Shown piece by piece: positions 51,715 through 60,028 of a stretch of 64,000 nt of DNA. Source of the stretch: Histidinibacterium lentulum (GTDB lineage Bacteria > Pseudomonadota > Alphaproteobacteria > Rhodobacterales > Rhodobacteraceae); assembly GCF_003789055.1 (NCBI RefSeq), contig NZ_ML119084.1, positions 124,001 through 188,000 on the forward strand, read 5' to 3'. The stretch's first letter is position 1. Each line of letters begins with the position of its first letter. A model generated the notes under the pieces. The model ran no database searches, had not been told where the DNA came from, and saw nothing but the letters and a program-made list of their open reading frames with translations. The position numbers and the translations under genes are program-made.

Positions 51715-51852
51715 ATGTCCCGCCCGATCGTCGCCGCCCTGTGCGGCCTCCTGTTCCTGGCCGCCTGTGCCACATCTGGGGATGTCATCTCCAGTCGCAA
51801 CCACATCTCGCCGGTCTTCGTGCCGGCGCTGGAAACCGGCGGCCCCCGCTGA
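51715..51852 (+). CDS. Very small lipoprotein (45 residues)
   Basis: A 45-residue product with a short signal and lipobox (LFLAAC), leaving about 28 mature residues (CATSGDVISSRNH, then a stretch ending ETGGPR). GAGG at 51702-51705 is well spaced from the ATG at 51715; an ATG at 51706 is too close to it. A possible promoter lies upstream (TTGCGG 51639-51644, 17 bases, TAGCCT 51662-51667), with a CCCCGG/CCGGGG hairpin at 51679-51694. No function can be named. It is too short for most gene callers. Confidence 0.6.
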   Translation: MSRPIVAALCGLLFLAACATSGDVISSRNHISPVFVPALETGGPR

Positions 51853-51986
51853 GGGGCTGACCGGCGCGACCCGGGCCGCCGTCCCCGGCGGCGCACACCC
51901 TCCCTGCGCCCGCGTCCCGTCGGGTTTCGCTGGACGCCGGCCCGCGCGCGGCTAGGCTCCGCCGCGCAAAGAGGGAGGGACAGACC

Positions 51987-52961
51987 ATGGCGCGCACCGT
52001 CATCATCAGCGAGACCGGCGGACCCGAGGTGCTCACACTCACCGACCGAGAGGTCGGAGAGCCGGGACCGGGCCAGATCCGCATCCGTCACCACGCGGTC
52101 GGGCTCAACTTCATCGACGTCTACCAGCGCACCGGGCTCTACAAGCTCGACCTGCCCGTGCCCCTCGGCATGGAGGCCGCGGGCGTGGTGGAGGCCGTGG
52201 GCGAGGGCGTCACGCACCTGAAGCCGGGCGACCGCGCCGCCTATGCCGCCGTGCCCCCCGGCGCCTATTCCGAGGCGCGGGTCATGCCCGCGGCCCAGGT
52301 CTGCCCGCTCCCGGACGGGATCTCCTTCGAGCAGGCCGCCGCGATCATGCTCAAGGGCCTGACGGTGCATTACCTCTTCCGCCGGATCGTGCCGCTTTCG
52401 GCGGGCGACACCGTGCTCTTTCACGCCGCCGCCGGGGGCGTGGGGCTGATCGCCTGCCAATGGGCGAAATCCGACGGCATCACCCTGATCGCCACCGCGG
52501 GCTCGGATGACAAATGCGCTCTCGCGGCCGAGCACGGCGCGCCCCACACGATCAACTACCGCACAGAGGATTTCGTCGCCCGGGTGAAGGAGCTGACCCA
52601 GGGCCGCGGCGTCGACGCGGTGATGGACGGCGTGGGCAAGGACACGTTCGAGGGCTCGCTCCAGTGCCTGCGGCCCGTGGGCTGCATGATCTCCTTCGGC
52701 AATGCCTCGGGCCCGGTGCCGCCCTTCGACATCTCCCGTCTGGCCGCCATGGGCTCGCTCCTCCTGACCCGGCAGACGATCTTCAGCCACATCTCCGACT
52801 ATGCGACCTGCCAGAAGATGGCCGCCGACCTCTTCGACAAGGTCCTCACCGGCGCCGTCGTCCCCCGGATCGGCCAGACCTTCCCCCTCGAGGAGATCGC
52901 CGAGGCCCACCGCGCCCTCGAGGGCCGCCGGACCACCGGCGCCACGATCCTCACGCTCTGA
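51987..52961 (+). CDS. NADPH:quinone reductase, zinc-independent MDR family
   Basis: A 324-residue medium-chain dehydrogenase/reductase of the QOR group, which lacks zinc ligands. The catalytic half opens GGPEVLTLTDREVGEPG and has GLNFIDVYQRTGLY; the NADPH-binding motif AAAGGVG is near residue 150; the end reads GRRTTGATILTL as in QOR proteins. GAGGGAGGG precedes the ATG at 51987. It stands alone between the tiny lipoprotein and a repeat cluster, and probably detoxifies quinones or enones. Confidence 0.93.
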   Translation: MARTVIISETGGPEVLTLTDREVGEPGPGQIRIRHHAVGLNFIDVYQRTGLYKLDLPVPLGMEAAGVVEAVGEGVTHLKPGDRAAYAAVPPGAYSEARVMPAAQVCPLPDGISFEQAAAIMLKGLTVHYLFRRIVPLSAGDTVLFHAAAGGVGLIACQWAKSDGITLIATAGSDDKCALAAEHGAPHTINYRTEDFVARVKELTQGRGVDAVMDGVGKDTFEGSLQCLRPVGCMISFGNASGPVPPFDISRLAAMGSLLLTRQTIFSHISDYATCQKMAADLFDKVLTGAVVPRIGQTFPLEEIAEAHRALEGRRTTGATILTL

Positions 52962-53020
52962 GCCGGGGCCCTCCGGGGGTGCGCCGTCACCGCGCGCCCC
53001 CCGATACCGCGGCCCACTGC

Positions 53021-53161
53021 GGGTGCGCTCCGCGCACCTGCCCCTGCCACCCCACCCCGTAGGGTGCGCTTTGAACGCGCACCGTCCCCCGCCACACCAC
53101 CCCGCAGGGTGCCGCCTTCAAAGCGCACCGTCCCCCGCCCGTCGGGTGCGCTCCGCGCACC
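53021..53161. repeat. Cluster of four GGTGCGC...GCGCACC hairpin repeats
   Basis: Four imperfect palindromic units lie at 53021-53038, 53062-53083, 53107-53129 and 53144-53161: GGGTGCGCTCCGCGCACC (first and last identical) and two with longer TTTGAA/TTCAAA-type loops. They are linked by similar CCGTCCCCCGCCACACCACC-like spacers. The block fills the gap between the convergent quinone reductase and methyltransferase genes and looks like a REP-type cluster that could block transcripts from either side. Confidence 0.8.
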
Positions 53162-53186
53162 TCCCCCATCGCCCCTGCCGCGACCG

Positions 53187-54803
53187 TCACAGATCGAGCG
53201 CCCCCTGAGCGCCCCGGTCCTCCTCCCGCGCGGCCTTGCGGAAGGCGTCGTCGCGGCGGGCGGGCAGGCGCACGGCGCGGTCGCGCAAGGACAGCGCCTC
53301 CTCGACGCTGACGACCTGCAGCCGGGGAACCGGGGCAAAGCCCTCCATCTCGAACTGGCCCGCCGCCGCGGCCTCGGCCAGCATGGTCCGTTTCGGCTCG
53401 GTCAGGGTCAGAAAGATGCCGATCTCCGCCCCCTCCCTCTCGATCACGCCGCGCAGGTCGCGGATCATGGCGACGGAGACATTGTCGCCCGCCTTGACCG
53501 AGACGATGGCCCGCCCGGTCTTGCCGAAGAAGATATTGCCGTCGATGCCCCGGTCCGCGCCCTTTTTCGACAGGTTGCCGGGCTGGGCGGCGATGAGGGA
53601 GAGCGCCCATTTCTCGAACTCGAAATAATACTTGCCGTCCTCGCGCCCGCGCCGGGCGAGGTCGCGCGCGCCGGAAATATCCTGCGGCACGCCATGGGTG
53701 GTAAAGGCGACGGCGGGAAAGGCATCGCGCAGCCGTTTCTCGATCAGGCCGATGGCAAGGTGGGTGACGTCGATCCCGATCCATGTGCGCCCCAGCTTCT
53801 CGGCGGCATGGACGGTGGTGCCGCAGCCGCAGAACGGGTCCAGCACCACGTCGCCGGGATTGGAGGAGGCGGAGACGATGCGTTCGAGCAGGGCGACGGG
53901 TTTCTGCGTGGGATAGCCGAGGCGTTCTTCGCTTATGTTCGCAACACGAGCTATATCGTCCCAAACACTATCACTAACTTTCCCCGGCAAGTCGTCAAGA
54001 TAGTAGACAAGCCCATCCATCCGGGGGCTTCCATCCTTTCTCTTTAGGATACGCCCTTCTGACCACCATTCTTCCAATTGCTCATAGGAGGCGCCCCAAG
54101 CCCTGTTGTCTGGCGGCGTTGTTCCGCGCCAGGTAAACTTCCGTGAAGCCGACGTAGATACAACGGTCATATTCTCAGCCTTGTAGAGTCTGCCGTTGCT
54201 ATCTTTCTTGAACCTCGACAGCTGTGCCTCACTGTATGGTCCATATTGCGGATTATATGTGAACTTCAGCCCCTTTCGATAGTAGAGAATTATATCGTGG
54301 GAACTATGGAAGTTCTTAGCCTTGAAGTTATGAGAATTGGTCCTCCGCCAAACAATCTCTTGGGAGAAATGCTTTGCCCCAAACACCGCATCCAGCAAGA
54401 TCTTCAGGTAATGGCTCGCCGTCGGATCGCAGTGCAGATAGAGCGACCCCGTGGGCTTCAGCACCCGGTGCAATTCCAGCAGCCGCACCGCCATCATGGC
54501 CAGATAGGCCATCATGTCGTTCTCCCCGAGGAACTGCCGCATCGCCGTCAGCATCGTCGCCGCCGCGGCGTTGTTGCTGCGCCGCACCTCCTGAAACGCC
54601 TCTTCCGCGCTGTCCGACCAGTGCCAGGTGTCGTCGAACGCCTCGATCTGCGCCGTGCTCTCGTTCCCCTTCGGCCCCCGGAACAGCACGTTGTAACTGG
54701 CGTTCGAGTTGAACGGCGGGTCGAGATAGATCAGATCGACGCTCTCATCCGCGATGCTCTCCCGCAGCACCGTCAGGTTGTCGCCGTAATAGAGGTGATT
54801 CAT
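53187..54803 (-). CDS. Solitary beta-class DNA methyltransferase with C-terminal nuclease-like domain
   Basis: A 538-residue DNA methyltransferase. The catalytic DPPF is at residues 28-31 and the SAM motif DPFCGCG at 322-328, an order typical of beta-class N6-adenine or N4-cytosine enzymes with the target-recognition region between. Residues about 400-490 (GADRGIDGNIFF, VSVKAGDN, MIRDLRGVIEREGAEIG) resemble a PD-(D/E)xK/Mrr-type domain common in this family. No separate restriction gene is nearby. Bases 53935-54375 (residues about 143-290) are markedly AT-richer than the rest, suggesting a swapped recognition region. Confidence 0.88.
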   Translation of the reverse strand: MNHLYYGDNLTVLRESIADESVDLIYLDPPFNSNASYNVLFRGPKGNESTAQIEAFDDTWHWSDSAEEAFQEVRRSNNAAAATMLTAMRQFLGENDMMAYLAMMAVRLLELHRVLKPTGSLYLHCDPTASHYLKILLDAVFGAKHFSQEIVWRRTNSHNFKAKNFHSSHDIILYYRKGLKFTYNPQYGPYSEAQLSRFKKDSNGRLYKAENMTVVSTSASRKFTWRGTTPPDNRAWGASYEQLEEWWSEGRILKRKDGSPRMDGLVYYLDDLPGKVSDSVWDDIARVANISEERLGYPTQKPVALLERIVSASSNPGDVVLDPFCGCGTTVHAAEKLGRTWIGIDVTHLAIGLIEKRLRDAFPAVAFTTHGVPQDISGARDLARRGREDGKYYFEFEKWALSLIAAQPGNLSKKGADRGIDGNIFFGKTGRAIVSVKAGDNVSVAMIRDLRGVIEREGAEIGIFLTLTEPKRTMLAEAAAAGQFEMEGFAPVPRLQVVSVEEALSLRDRAVRLPARRDDAFRKAAREEDRGAQGALDL

Positions 54804-55018
54804 GCCCGTGCCCCCGATCCGCCCCAGTCTGCCCCGGGGATGCTTTCGGAAAGGCTAACCCGGCCCGCACGCCGGGGAAACCCCGTCGCGGCTTCGCCCG
54901 CAACGAGGCGCATTCGCCGTTTTCAGTTTTCTTTTCATATACTTGACCCCCCGTTTCATCGTGTAACGCCCCGCCCCGCCCCCTTCCCAACCCGCCCCGA
55001 ACCCGCTACAGCACCGCG

Positions 55019-56392
55019 ATGCAGAATCCGCCCGATCTCCGCCCCGATCTCGCGCCGAAGCTCCGGCTGGCGGACCCGGCCCGCCCCGGCCAGCCCACCA
55101 TCGGCATGGTCTCCCTCGGCTGCCCCAAGGCGCTGGTGGACAGCGAGCGCATCCTCACCCGCCTGCGCGCCGAAGGCTACGCCATCTCCGCCGACTACGC
55201 GGGCGCCGAGGCCGTCATCGTCAACACCTGCGGCTTTCTCGACAGCGCCAAGGCCGAAAGCCTCGAGGCCATCGGCGAGGCCCTGCGCGAGAACGGCCGC
55301 GTGATCGTCACCGGCTGCCTCGGCGCCGAGCCCGACTACATCACCGGCGCCCATCCCCGCGTCCTCGCCGTCACCGGCCCGCATCAATACGAGCAGGTCC
55401 TCGACGCCGTCCACGCCGCCGTCCCGCCGCAGCCCGACCCCTTCGTCGATCTTCTGCCCGCGAGCGGCGTCACCCTCACGCCGCGGCACTACAGCTACCT
55501 CAAGATCGCCGAGGGCTGTAACCACCGCTGCAAGTTCTGCATCATCCCCGACATGCGCGGCCGGCTCACCAGCCGCCCCGCCCATGCCGTGATCCGCGAG
55601 GCCGAACGGCTGGTGGAGGCCGGGGTTAAGGAACTCCTGGTGATCTCCCAGGACACCTCCGCCTACGGCGCCGACATCGCCCATGCCGAGGAGCGCGGCC
55701 ACCGCGCCCATATCGAGGACCTCGCCCGCGACCTCGGCTCCCTCGGCGCCTGGGTGCGGCTCCACTACGTCTACCCCTATCCCCGGGTGCGCAACCTGAT
55801 CCCCCTGATGGCCGAGGGGCTGGTGCTGCCCTACCTCGACATCCCGTTCCAGCACGCCCATCCCGACACGCTCAAGCGCATGGCCCGTCCCTCGGCCCAG
55901 ACGAAGACGCTGGAGGAGATCGCCGCCTGGCGCGCGGTCTGCCCCGACATCGCCCTGCGCTCCACCTTCATCGTGGGCTATCCCGGCGAGACCGAGGCCG
56001 AGTTCGCCTACCTTCTCGACTGGCTCGAGGAGGCGCAGCTCGACCGGGTGGGGTGCTTTCAGTACGAGAACGTGGCGGGCGCCCGCTCGAACGCGCTGCC
56101 GGACCATGTGCCGGACGAGATCAAGCAGGACCGCTGGGACCGCTTCATGGCGAAGGCGCAAGCCATCTCGGAGGCAAGGCTCGCCGCGAAGGTGGGGAGC
56201 CTTCAGCAGGTCATCGTCGACGAGATCGACGAGGGCGGCATCGCCACCTGCCGCACGACGGCCGACGCGCCCGAGATCGACGGCAACCTCTTCATCGACG
56301 AGGACACGGGCGGGCTCTCTCCCGGCGATATCGTCACGGTGGAGGTGGACGAGGCGGGCGAGTACGACCTCTGGGGCCGCCTCGCCCCCTGA
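55019..56392 (+). CDS. rimO: Ribosomal protein S12 methylthiotransferase (RimO)
   Basis: A 457-residue radical-SAM enzyme that adds a methylthio group to an aspartate of ribosomal protein S12. The first Fe-S cluster uses Cys35, Cys71 and Cys100 ([10 protein letters not shown] is diagnostic of RimO over MiaB); the radical SAM cluster is Cys167-x3-Cys171-x2-Cys174. A TRAM domain closes the protein (about 390-457). It lies divergent from the methyltransferase gene. A 46% AT patch before the start (about 54915-54950) may hold its promoter. Confidence 0.96.
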   Translation: MQNPPDLRPDLAPKLRLADPARPGQPTIGMVSLGCPKALVDSERILTRLRAEGYAISADYAGAEAVIVNTCGFLDSAKAESLEAIGEALRENGRVIVTGCLGAEPDYITGAHPRVLAVTGPHQYEQVLDAVHAAVPPQPDPFVDLLPASGVTLTPRHYSYLKIAEGCNHRCKFCIIPDMRGRLTSRPAHAVIREAERLVEAGVKELLVISQDTSAYGADIAHAEERGHRAHIEDLARDLGSLGAWVRLHYVYPYPRVRNLIPLMAEGLVLPYLDIPFQHAHPDTLKRMARPSAQTKTLEEIAAWRAVCPDIALRSTFIVGYPGETEAEFAYLLDWLEEAQLDRVGCFQYENVAGARSNALPDHVPDEIKQDRWDRFMAKAQAISEARLAAKVGSLQQVIVDEIDEGGIATCRTTADAPEIDGNLFIDEDTGGLSPGDIVTVEVDEAGEYDLWGRLAP

Positions 56393-56395
56393 GCC

Positions 56396-56899
56396 TCAGG
56401 CCGCCGCCGGCCGGAACTCCAGCGCCACGCCGTTGAGACAGTGCCGCTTGCCCGTGGGCGGGGGACCGTCGTCGAAGATATGCCCGAGGTGCCCGCCGCA
56501 ATTCGAGCAATGCACCTCGGTGCGGGGATAGATCAGCTTGTAATCCGTGGAGGTCCCGATCGCCTCCTCGCTCAGCGGCGCCCAGAAGCTCGGCCAGCCG
56601 GTGCCGCTGTCGTACTTGGCCTCCGAGGAATAGACCTCCTGACCGCATCCGGCGCAGGCATAGAGGCCCTCGCGGGTCTCGGCGTCGAGGGGGCTCGAAT
56701 AGGGCCTTTCGGTGCCATGGTCCCGAAGCACGCGGAATTCCTCCTCGGTCAGGCGCGTGCGCCATTCCGCTTCGGTCAGGCTCAGGGGAAAATCGCCGGG
56801 CGCGGCCTCGGCGCGGCCGGCACGCCAGGCGAGGCCGCCGGTCGCTGCGACAAGGGCCGCGGCCGCGCCGGCGGTCAGGAAGGTTCTGCGTCGGGGCAT
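56396..56899 (-). CDS. msrB: Exported peptide-methionine (R)-S-oxide reductase (MsrB)
   Basis: A 167-residue MsrB with a twin-arginine-like signal (PRRRTFLTAGAAAAL), so it should repair oxidised methionine in the periplasm. Zinc is held by Cys82, Cys85, Cys131 and Cys134; Cys154 (GKRHCLNG) is the catalytic cysteine. YDSGTGWPSFW and HLGHIFDDGP are standard. AAAGGAGG just upstream fixes the ATG at 56899. The stop lies four bases from the rimO stop, convergent. The electron donor is not in the window. Confidence 0.95.
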   Translation of the reverse strand: MPRRRTFLTAGAAAALVAATGGLAWRAGRAEAAPGDFPLSLTEAEWRTRLTEEEFRVLRDHGTERPYSSPLDAETREGLYACAGCGQEVYSSEAKYDSGTGWPSFWAPLSEEAIGTSTDYKLIYPRTEVHCSNCGGHLGHIFDDGPPPTGKRHCLNGVALEFRPAAA

Positions 56900-57337
56900 C
56901 TTCGCCTCCTTTCGATCATCTGCTGCAAGGAACGTATGGACCCCGCCCGGAAGTTTCAGCGCACGAACCGGTCGCGGTTGTGTGACCGCCCCTGGGCCAC
57001 GGGCGGCCACGCCGGTCCGGACAGGCTCCGAGAGGCTCGCATCGGCCCGGGAGCCAGTGCCGCCGCGCAGCTCGGTCCCGCGCTGCTGCACGGCGGCGTG
57101 GACAGGTTCGCCCCGCTCCCCCGTGACCCCGTTGTGTGCGGCATCCTCCGTTCCGACCGCGAGCGCGAAGCCGGGGAGACCCACGGCCAGAATCGCGGGA
57201 GGGCTGGTGGGCCGGCGCCTGCCGCCTCTCCGTTGACTGACCGCCCCGGGAGATAGCGTCGCCCATGACGGGGACATCACGGGGTCGTGACGCCGGCGCC
57301 GGGGCGACGGGAGCGGGTGACGGGCTAGCTCTCGGTC
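56900..57337. other. 438-base stretch with no recognised gene
   Basis: It lies between divergent msrB and the DCC-family gene. Open frames in it are short, arginine-rich and lack ribosome-binding sites. No clear repeat or operator was seen; promoters for both flanking genes must lie here, but none stands out. Confidence 0.5.
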
Positions 57338-57751
57338 ATGACGCAGGAAACCAAAGTGCTCTACAACGGCCACTGCCCGGTCTGCTCCTTTGAGATCGGG
57401 CATTACCGGACCTATGCGAACTCCCGTGACCTGCCGATCCGGTTCCACGACCTCAATGGTCCCGATCTCGCGCAGTGGGGCCTCGACGCGGACACCGCCG
57501 CGCGCCGGCTCTACGTGCTTCACGAGGGCGAAGTGACCTCGGGCGTGGACGCTTTCCTGGTGCTCTGGCGGCAGATGCCGCGCTGGCGCTGGCTGGCGCG
57601 GGTTGTCGGGCTTCCGGGTGTCCGCCAGACGGCGTCGTTCGGCTACGACCGCCTCCTCGCACCCGCGATCTATCGCTGGCACCTGCGGCGCATGGCCCGC
57701 CGGGATCAGTCGCCGGAAAGCTCCGCCAGCCGGTCGGAGTTGCGGCAGTAG
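57338..57751 (+). CDS. DCC-family thiol-disulfide oxidoreductase (DUF393)
   Basis: A 137-residue protein of the DCC family, named for its amino-terminal Asp-Cys-x-x-Cys-like motif, here YNGHCPVCSFEI with the CxxC at residues 14-17. The domain runs to about residue 118 (FGYDRLLAPAIYRWHLRRMARR). Such proteins are thioredoxin-like, but substrates are unknown. The last 46 bases overlap the 3' end of the opposing DUF6455 gene, so the carboxy tail (QSPESSASRSELRQ) is probably unconserved. Confidence 0.85.
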   Translation: MTQETKVLYNGHCPVCSFEIGHYRTYANSRDLPIRFHDLNGPDLAQWGLDADTAARRLYVLHEGEVTSGVDAFLVLWRQMPRWRWLARVVGLPGVRQTASFGYDRLLAPAIYRWHLRRMARRDQSPESSASRSELRQ

Positions 57752-57960
57752 GAGGGCGCCGCCTCGGCGGTCTCGGTCCGGTCCAGCCAGTCACGGCAGG
57801 CTCCGGGCTGGCTGCATCCCCTGCAGCGGGTGATCATCCCGGCCCATTCGCCGGGGCCGAGCTCGCCGCTGGCAAAGGCCCCGGGCAGATCCGCGCCAAG
57901 CCGGTGGGCCATGCCCTGCACAAGCCAGAAATGGGCCCTCGCATCGCCTAGTGTCTTCAT
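57706..57960 (-). CDS. DUF6455 small cysteine-containing protein
   Basis: An 84-residue protein with four cysteines grouped as CRGCSQPGAC and YCRN, plus helical amino-terminal half (MVQ-type helix HFWLVQGMAHRLGADL). From memory it fits DUF6455, common in Rhodobacteraceae. The cysteines could hold a metal or Fe-S centre. An FNR-type box is centred 64 bases upstream of its ATG, shared with the divergent hemolysin III gene. Its 3' end overlaps the DCC gene by 46 bases. Confidence 0.78.
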   Translation of the reverse strand: MKTLGDARAHFWLVQGMAHRLGADLPGAFASGELGPGEWAGMITRCRGCSQPGACRDWLDRTETAEAAPSYCRNSDRLAELSGD

Positions 57961-58016
57961 CTGCCGTCACCTCCGATGGGTCGGGGAGAGCATAGAGCCG
58001 ATCACATCCGCGCGAT

Positions 58017-58030
58017 TTGAGCAGGATCAA
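58017..58030. promoter_or_regulatory. Candidate FNR-type box (TTGAG-N4-ATCAA)
   Basis: TTGAGCAGGATCAA matches the FNR consensus at nine of ten fixed positions. It is centred about 61 bases before hemolysin III and 64 before the divergent DUF6455 gene, so one bound dimer could act on both. Confidence 0.5.
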
Positions 58031-58084
58031 GCCGGGACGCGGCGTTGAGGTGTCATTCCCGCCTCCGAAGGATATGCTCGACCC

Positions 58085-58762
58085 ATGGACAACCGGAATT
58101 ACGAGAACGGCTACGACAGCGCCTATCCCGTCTATTCCCGCCCGGAGAAGGTGGCGGACGGGGTGATGCACCTTGTGGGAACGGGCTTCGCCATCACCGG
58201 CGCGGTCCTGCTGATCGTGCTCGCCTCCGGTGCGCGGCCGCCCGGCATGGTCGCCGCGGTCTCGGTCTACGGCGCCGCCATGACCCTCAGCTTCGTGATC
58301 TCCGCCTGCTATCACATGACCCCATGGGAACGCCTGCGCCCCGGCTTGCGGCGGCTCGACCATGCGGCGATCTTTCTCAAGATCGCCGGGACCTACACGC
58401 CGCTCGTGGCCCTGATCGGCTCTACCTTCGCCTGGGCGGTTCTCGGGATCGTCTGGACGCTGGCCGCCGCGGGGGCGCTGATCAAGCTCTTCATCGCCCG
58501 CGCGCCGGGACGCCTCAACACCGTCCTCTATCTCGTTCTCGGCTGGTCGAGCCTTGCCCTGATCTGGCCGCTGGCGCAGGAGCTTCCCGCGGGCGGCACC
58601 ACGCTCGTCTTTGCCGGCGGGCTGCTCTACACGGCCGGAACGGTGTTCCTGCACTGGGAGAACCTGCGCTATCAGAACGCAGTCTGGCACGGCTTCGTGC
58701 TCGCCGCCTCGGCCTGCTTCTTCGCGGCGATCACATGGGGCGTGGCGGTCCAGGCGGTCTGA
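58085..58762 (+). CDS. trhA: Hemolysin III family membrane protein (TrhA)
   Basis: A 225-residue seven-helix membrane protein of the HlyIII/PAQR superfamily. ISACYHMTPWERLRPGLRRLDHAAIFLKIAGTYTP-type landmarks occur at about 75-115, with the conserved histidines (CYH, LDH, and LHWENLRYQNAVWHGFVL near 200) that bind zinc in relatives. Despite the name, members act in membrane lipid homeostasis rather than as toxins. An FNR-type box lies upstream. Confidence 0.92.
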   Translation: MDNRNYENGYDSAYPVYSRPEKVADGVMHLVGTGFAITGAVLLIVLASGARPPGMVAAVSVYGAAMTLSFVISACYHMTPWERLRPGLRRLDHAAIFLKIAGTYTPLVALIGSTFAWAVLGIVWTLAAAGALIKLFIARAPGRLNTVLYLVLGWSSLALIWPLAQELPAGGTTLVFAGGLLYTAGTVFLHWENLRYQNAVWHGFVLAASACFFAAITWGVAVQAV

Positions 58763-58766
58763 GGGC

Positions 58767-59525
58767 TCAGCCGCCGGCCTGCAGCGCCGCGACCGTCTGC
58801 CGGACCGCCTCCAGCCTCTGGGCGTTCGGCGGATGGGTCGACAGGAAGGCATCGCCCGGGTCGGGAATGCGGAAGAAGAACTCCGCCCCCCGCAGCGGAT
58901 CATAGCCCGCACGCGCGGTGATGATCGCGCCCAGCCGGTCCGCCTCGAGCTCGAACTCCCGCGAATAGCTCCGCGCGCCCACGACCGCCCCGATCTCCTG
59001 CGCCCGCGCCACTTCGGCCGCGGTCCGCGCGCCGAGCGCCCCGGCAAGCTGGCCGAAGACGACCGCCCCCGCCGAGGCGTTCTCGCGCTGGCGGTCCAGA
59101 TGGCCCGCGATGTGATGGGCCGCCTCGTGGGACAGCACGAACGCGAGCTCGTCGGCGTTGCGCGCATCGGCGATCAACCCGAGGGTGAAGGCCACGATGG
59201 GCTGCCCCCTCTCGTTCACCGTCTGGAAGGCATTGGCCGGGATCCCGGGCCTGTCGTCGACGAGGATCAGGAAATCGCAGTCGAGCTGCGGCGCCCGCGC
59301 GCGGCATTCGGCCTCGGCCACGGGCTCCACGCGCTCCACCACCTGCACGAAGGTCATGGCGGCCCGCCGGGCCTCCAGCGCGACGGCGGCGTCGCGCACC
59401 GGTGCGGGCGCCTTCTCGGGGACCGGAATGCGCGTCTCCGGCACCGGCAACGGTTGCCCGGCACAGCCTGCCAGACCGAGCAGGGCGGCGCCCGCAACGG
59501 CGCCAAGGAAGAGACGAAGAGGCAT
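58767..59525 (-). CDS. M48 family metalloprotease lipoprotein
   Basis: A 252-residue lipoprotein (LAGC lipobox, Cys21) with an M48 peptidase domain. HEAAH at 133-137 binds zinc, with the third ligand in EFELEADRLG (about 183), and STHPPNAQRLEAV near the end is typical. It should act in the periplasm on misfolded envelope proteins. The start at 59525 is set by the signal sequence; the open frame runs 30 codons further without a signal. It ends four bases from the trhA stop. Confidence 0.92.
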   Translation of the reverse strand: MPLRLFLGAVAGAALLGLAGCAGQPLPVPETRIPVPEKAPAPVRDAAVALEARRAAMTFVQVVERVEPVAEAECRARAPQLDCDFLILVDDRPGIPANAFQTVNERGQPIVAFTLGLIADARNADELAFVLSHEAAHHIAGHLDRQRENASAGAVVFGQLAGALGARTAAEVARAQEIGAVVGARSYSREFELEADRLGAIITARAGYDPLRGAEFFFRIPDPGDAFLSTHPPNAQRLEAVRQTVAALQAGG

Positions 59526-59673
59526 CTGCCTGACCTCGATCACGGGAAACGAACTCTGTCCCAGAGCTCTAGCACGAAGCCTCCCCGCGGCCACGGGGTC
59601 TCGGACCCGCCTCACGCAATCGGCAAGTCCGCGACCCCTTCCGGCCCGGGACCGGCCCCGCTAGTCTGACGCC

Positions 59674-59946
59674 ATGTTCACCATCGAGCACGATTTCGAC
59701 GCGACCACGGTGACCCTCGTGGACGAGGGAGAGACGCCCCTCAAGGAAGACGTGATCGTCCATGCCTTCGAGGATTGCGTGACGCTCACCCAGTACGACT
59801 CCCGCCTCGACCGGGACGTGACGGTCACCCTCTCCATGGCGCAGGTCCGCGATCTCGGCGCGGCACTGAATCTGCCCGAGGGCGTCTACCGCCTGCGCCG
59901 CGCGGGCCAGCCCCCCGGGCCGCCGGGCGTGACCTCCCGCGGCTGA
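59674..59946 (+). CDS. Small conserved hypothetical protein
   Basis: A 90-residue protein opening MFTIEHDFDATTVTLVDEG with mixed beta/alpha pattern and a single cysteine (FEDCVTLTQYD). I do not recognise a named family; I recall similar short proteins next to nitroreductase genes in Rhodobacteraceae. Ribosome-binding sequence is weak. It is the first of four same-strand genes (to 61949). Confidence 0.65.
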   Translation: MFTIEHDFDATTVTLVDEGETPLKEDVIVHAFEDCVTLTQYDSRLDRDVTVTLSMAQVRDLGAALNLPEGVYRLRRAGQPPGPPGVTSRG

Positions 59947-60028
59947 CGGCCCGCCCGCGCGGCTTCGTCTGGAAACGTCCCTCTCCCCGGGGTAGCTGGA
60001 AGCGGACGAAGAGACAGGAGCCCTGCCC

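Noticed and set aside
53187-54803. Methyltransferase as part of a larger defence island
   Set aside because: Both sides hold housekeeping genes (quinone reductase, rimO), and no nuclease, helicase or toxin gene is adjacent.
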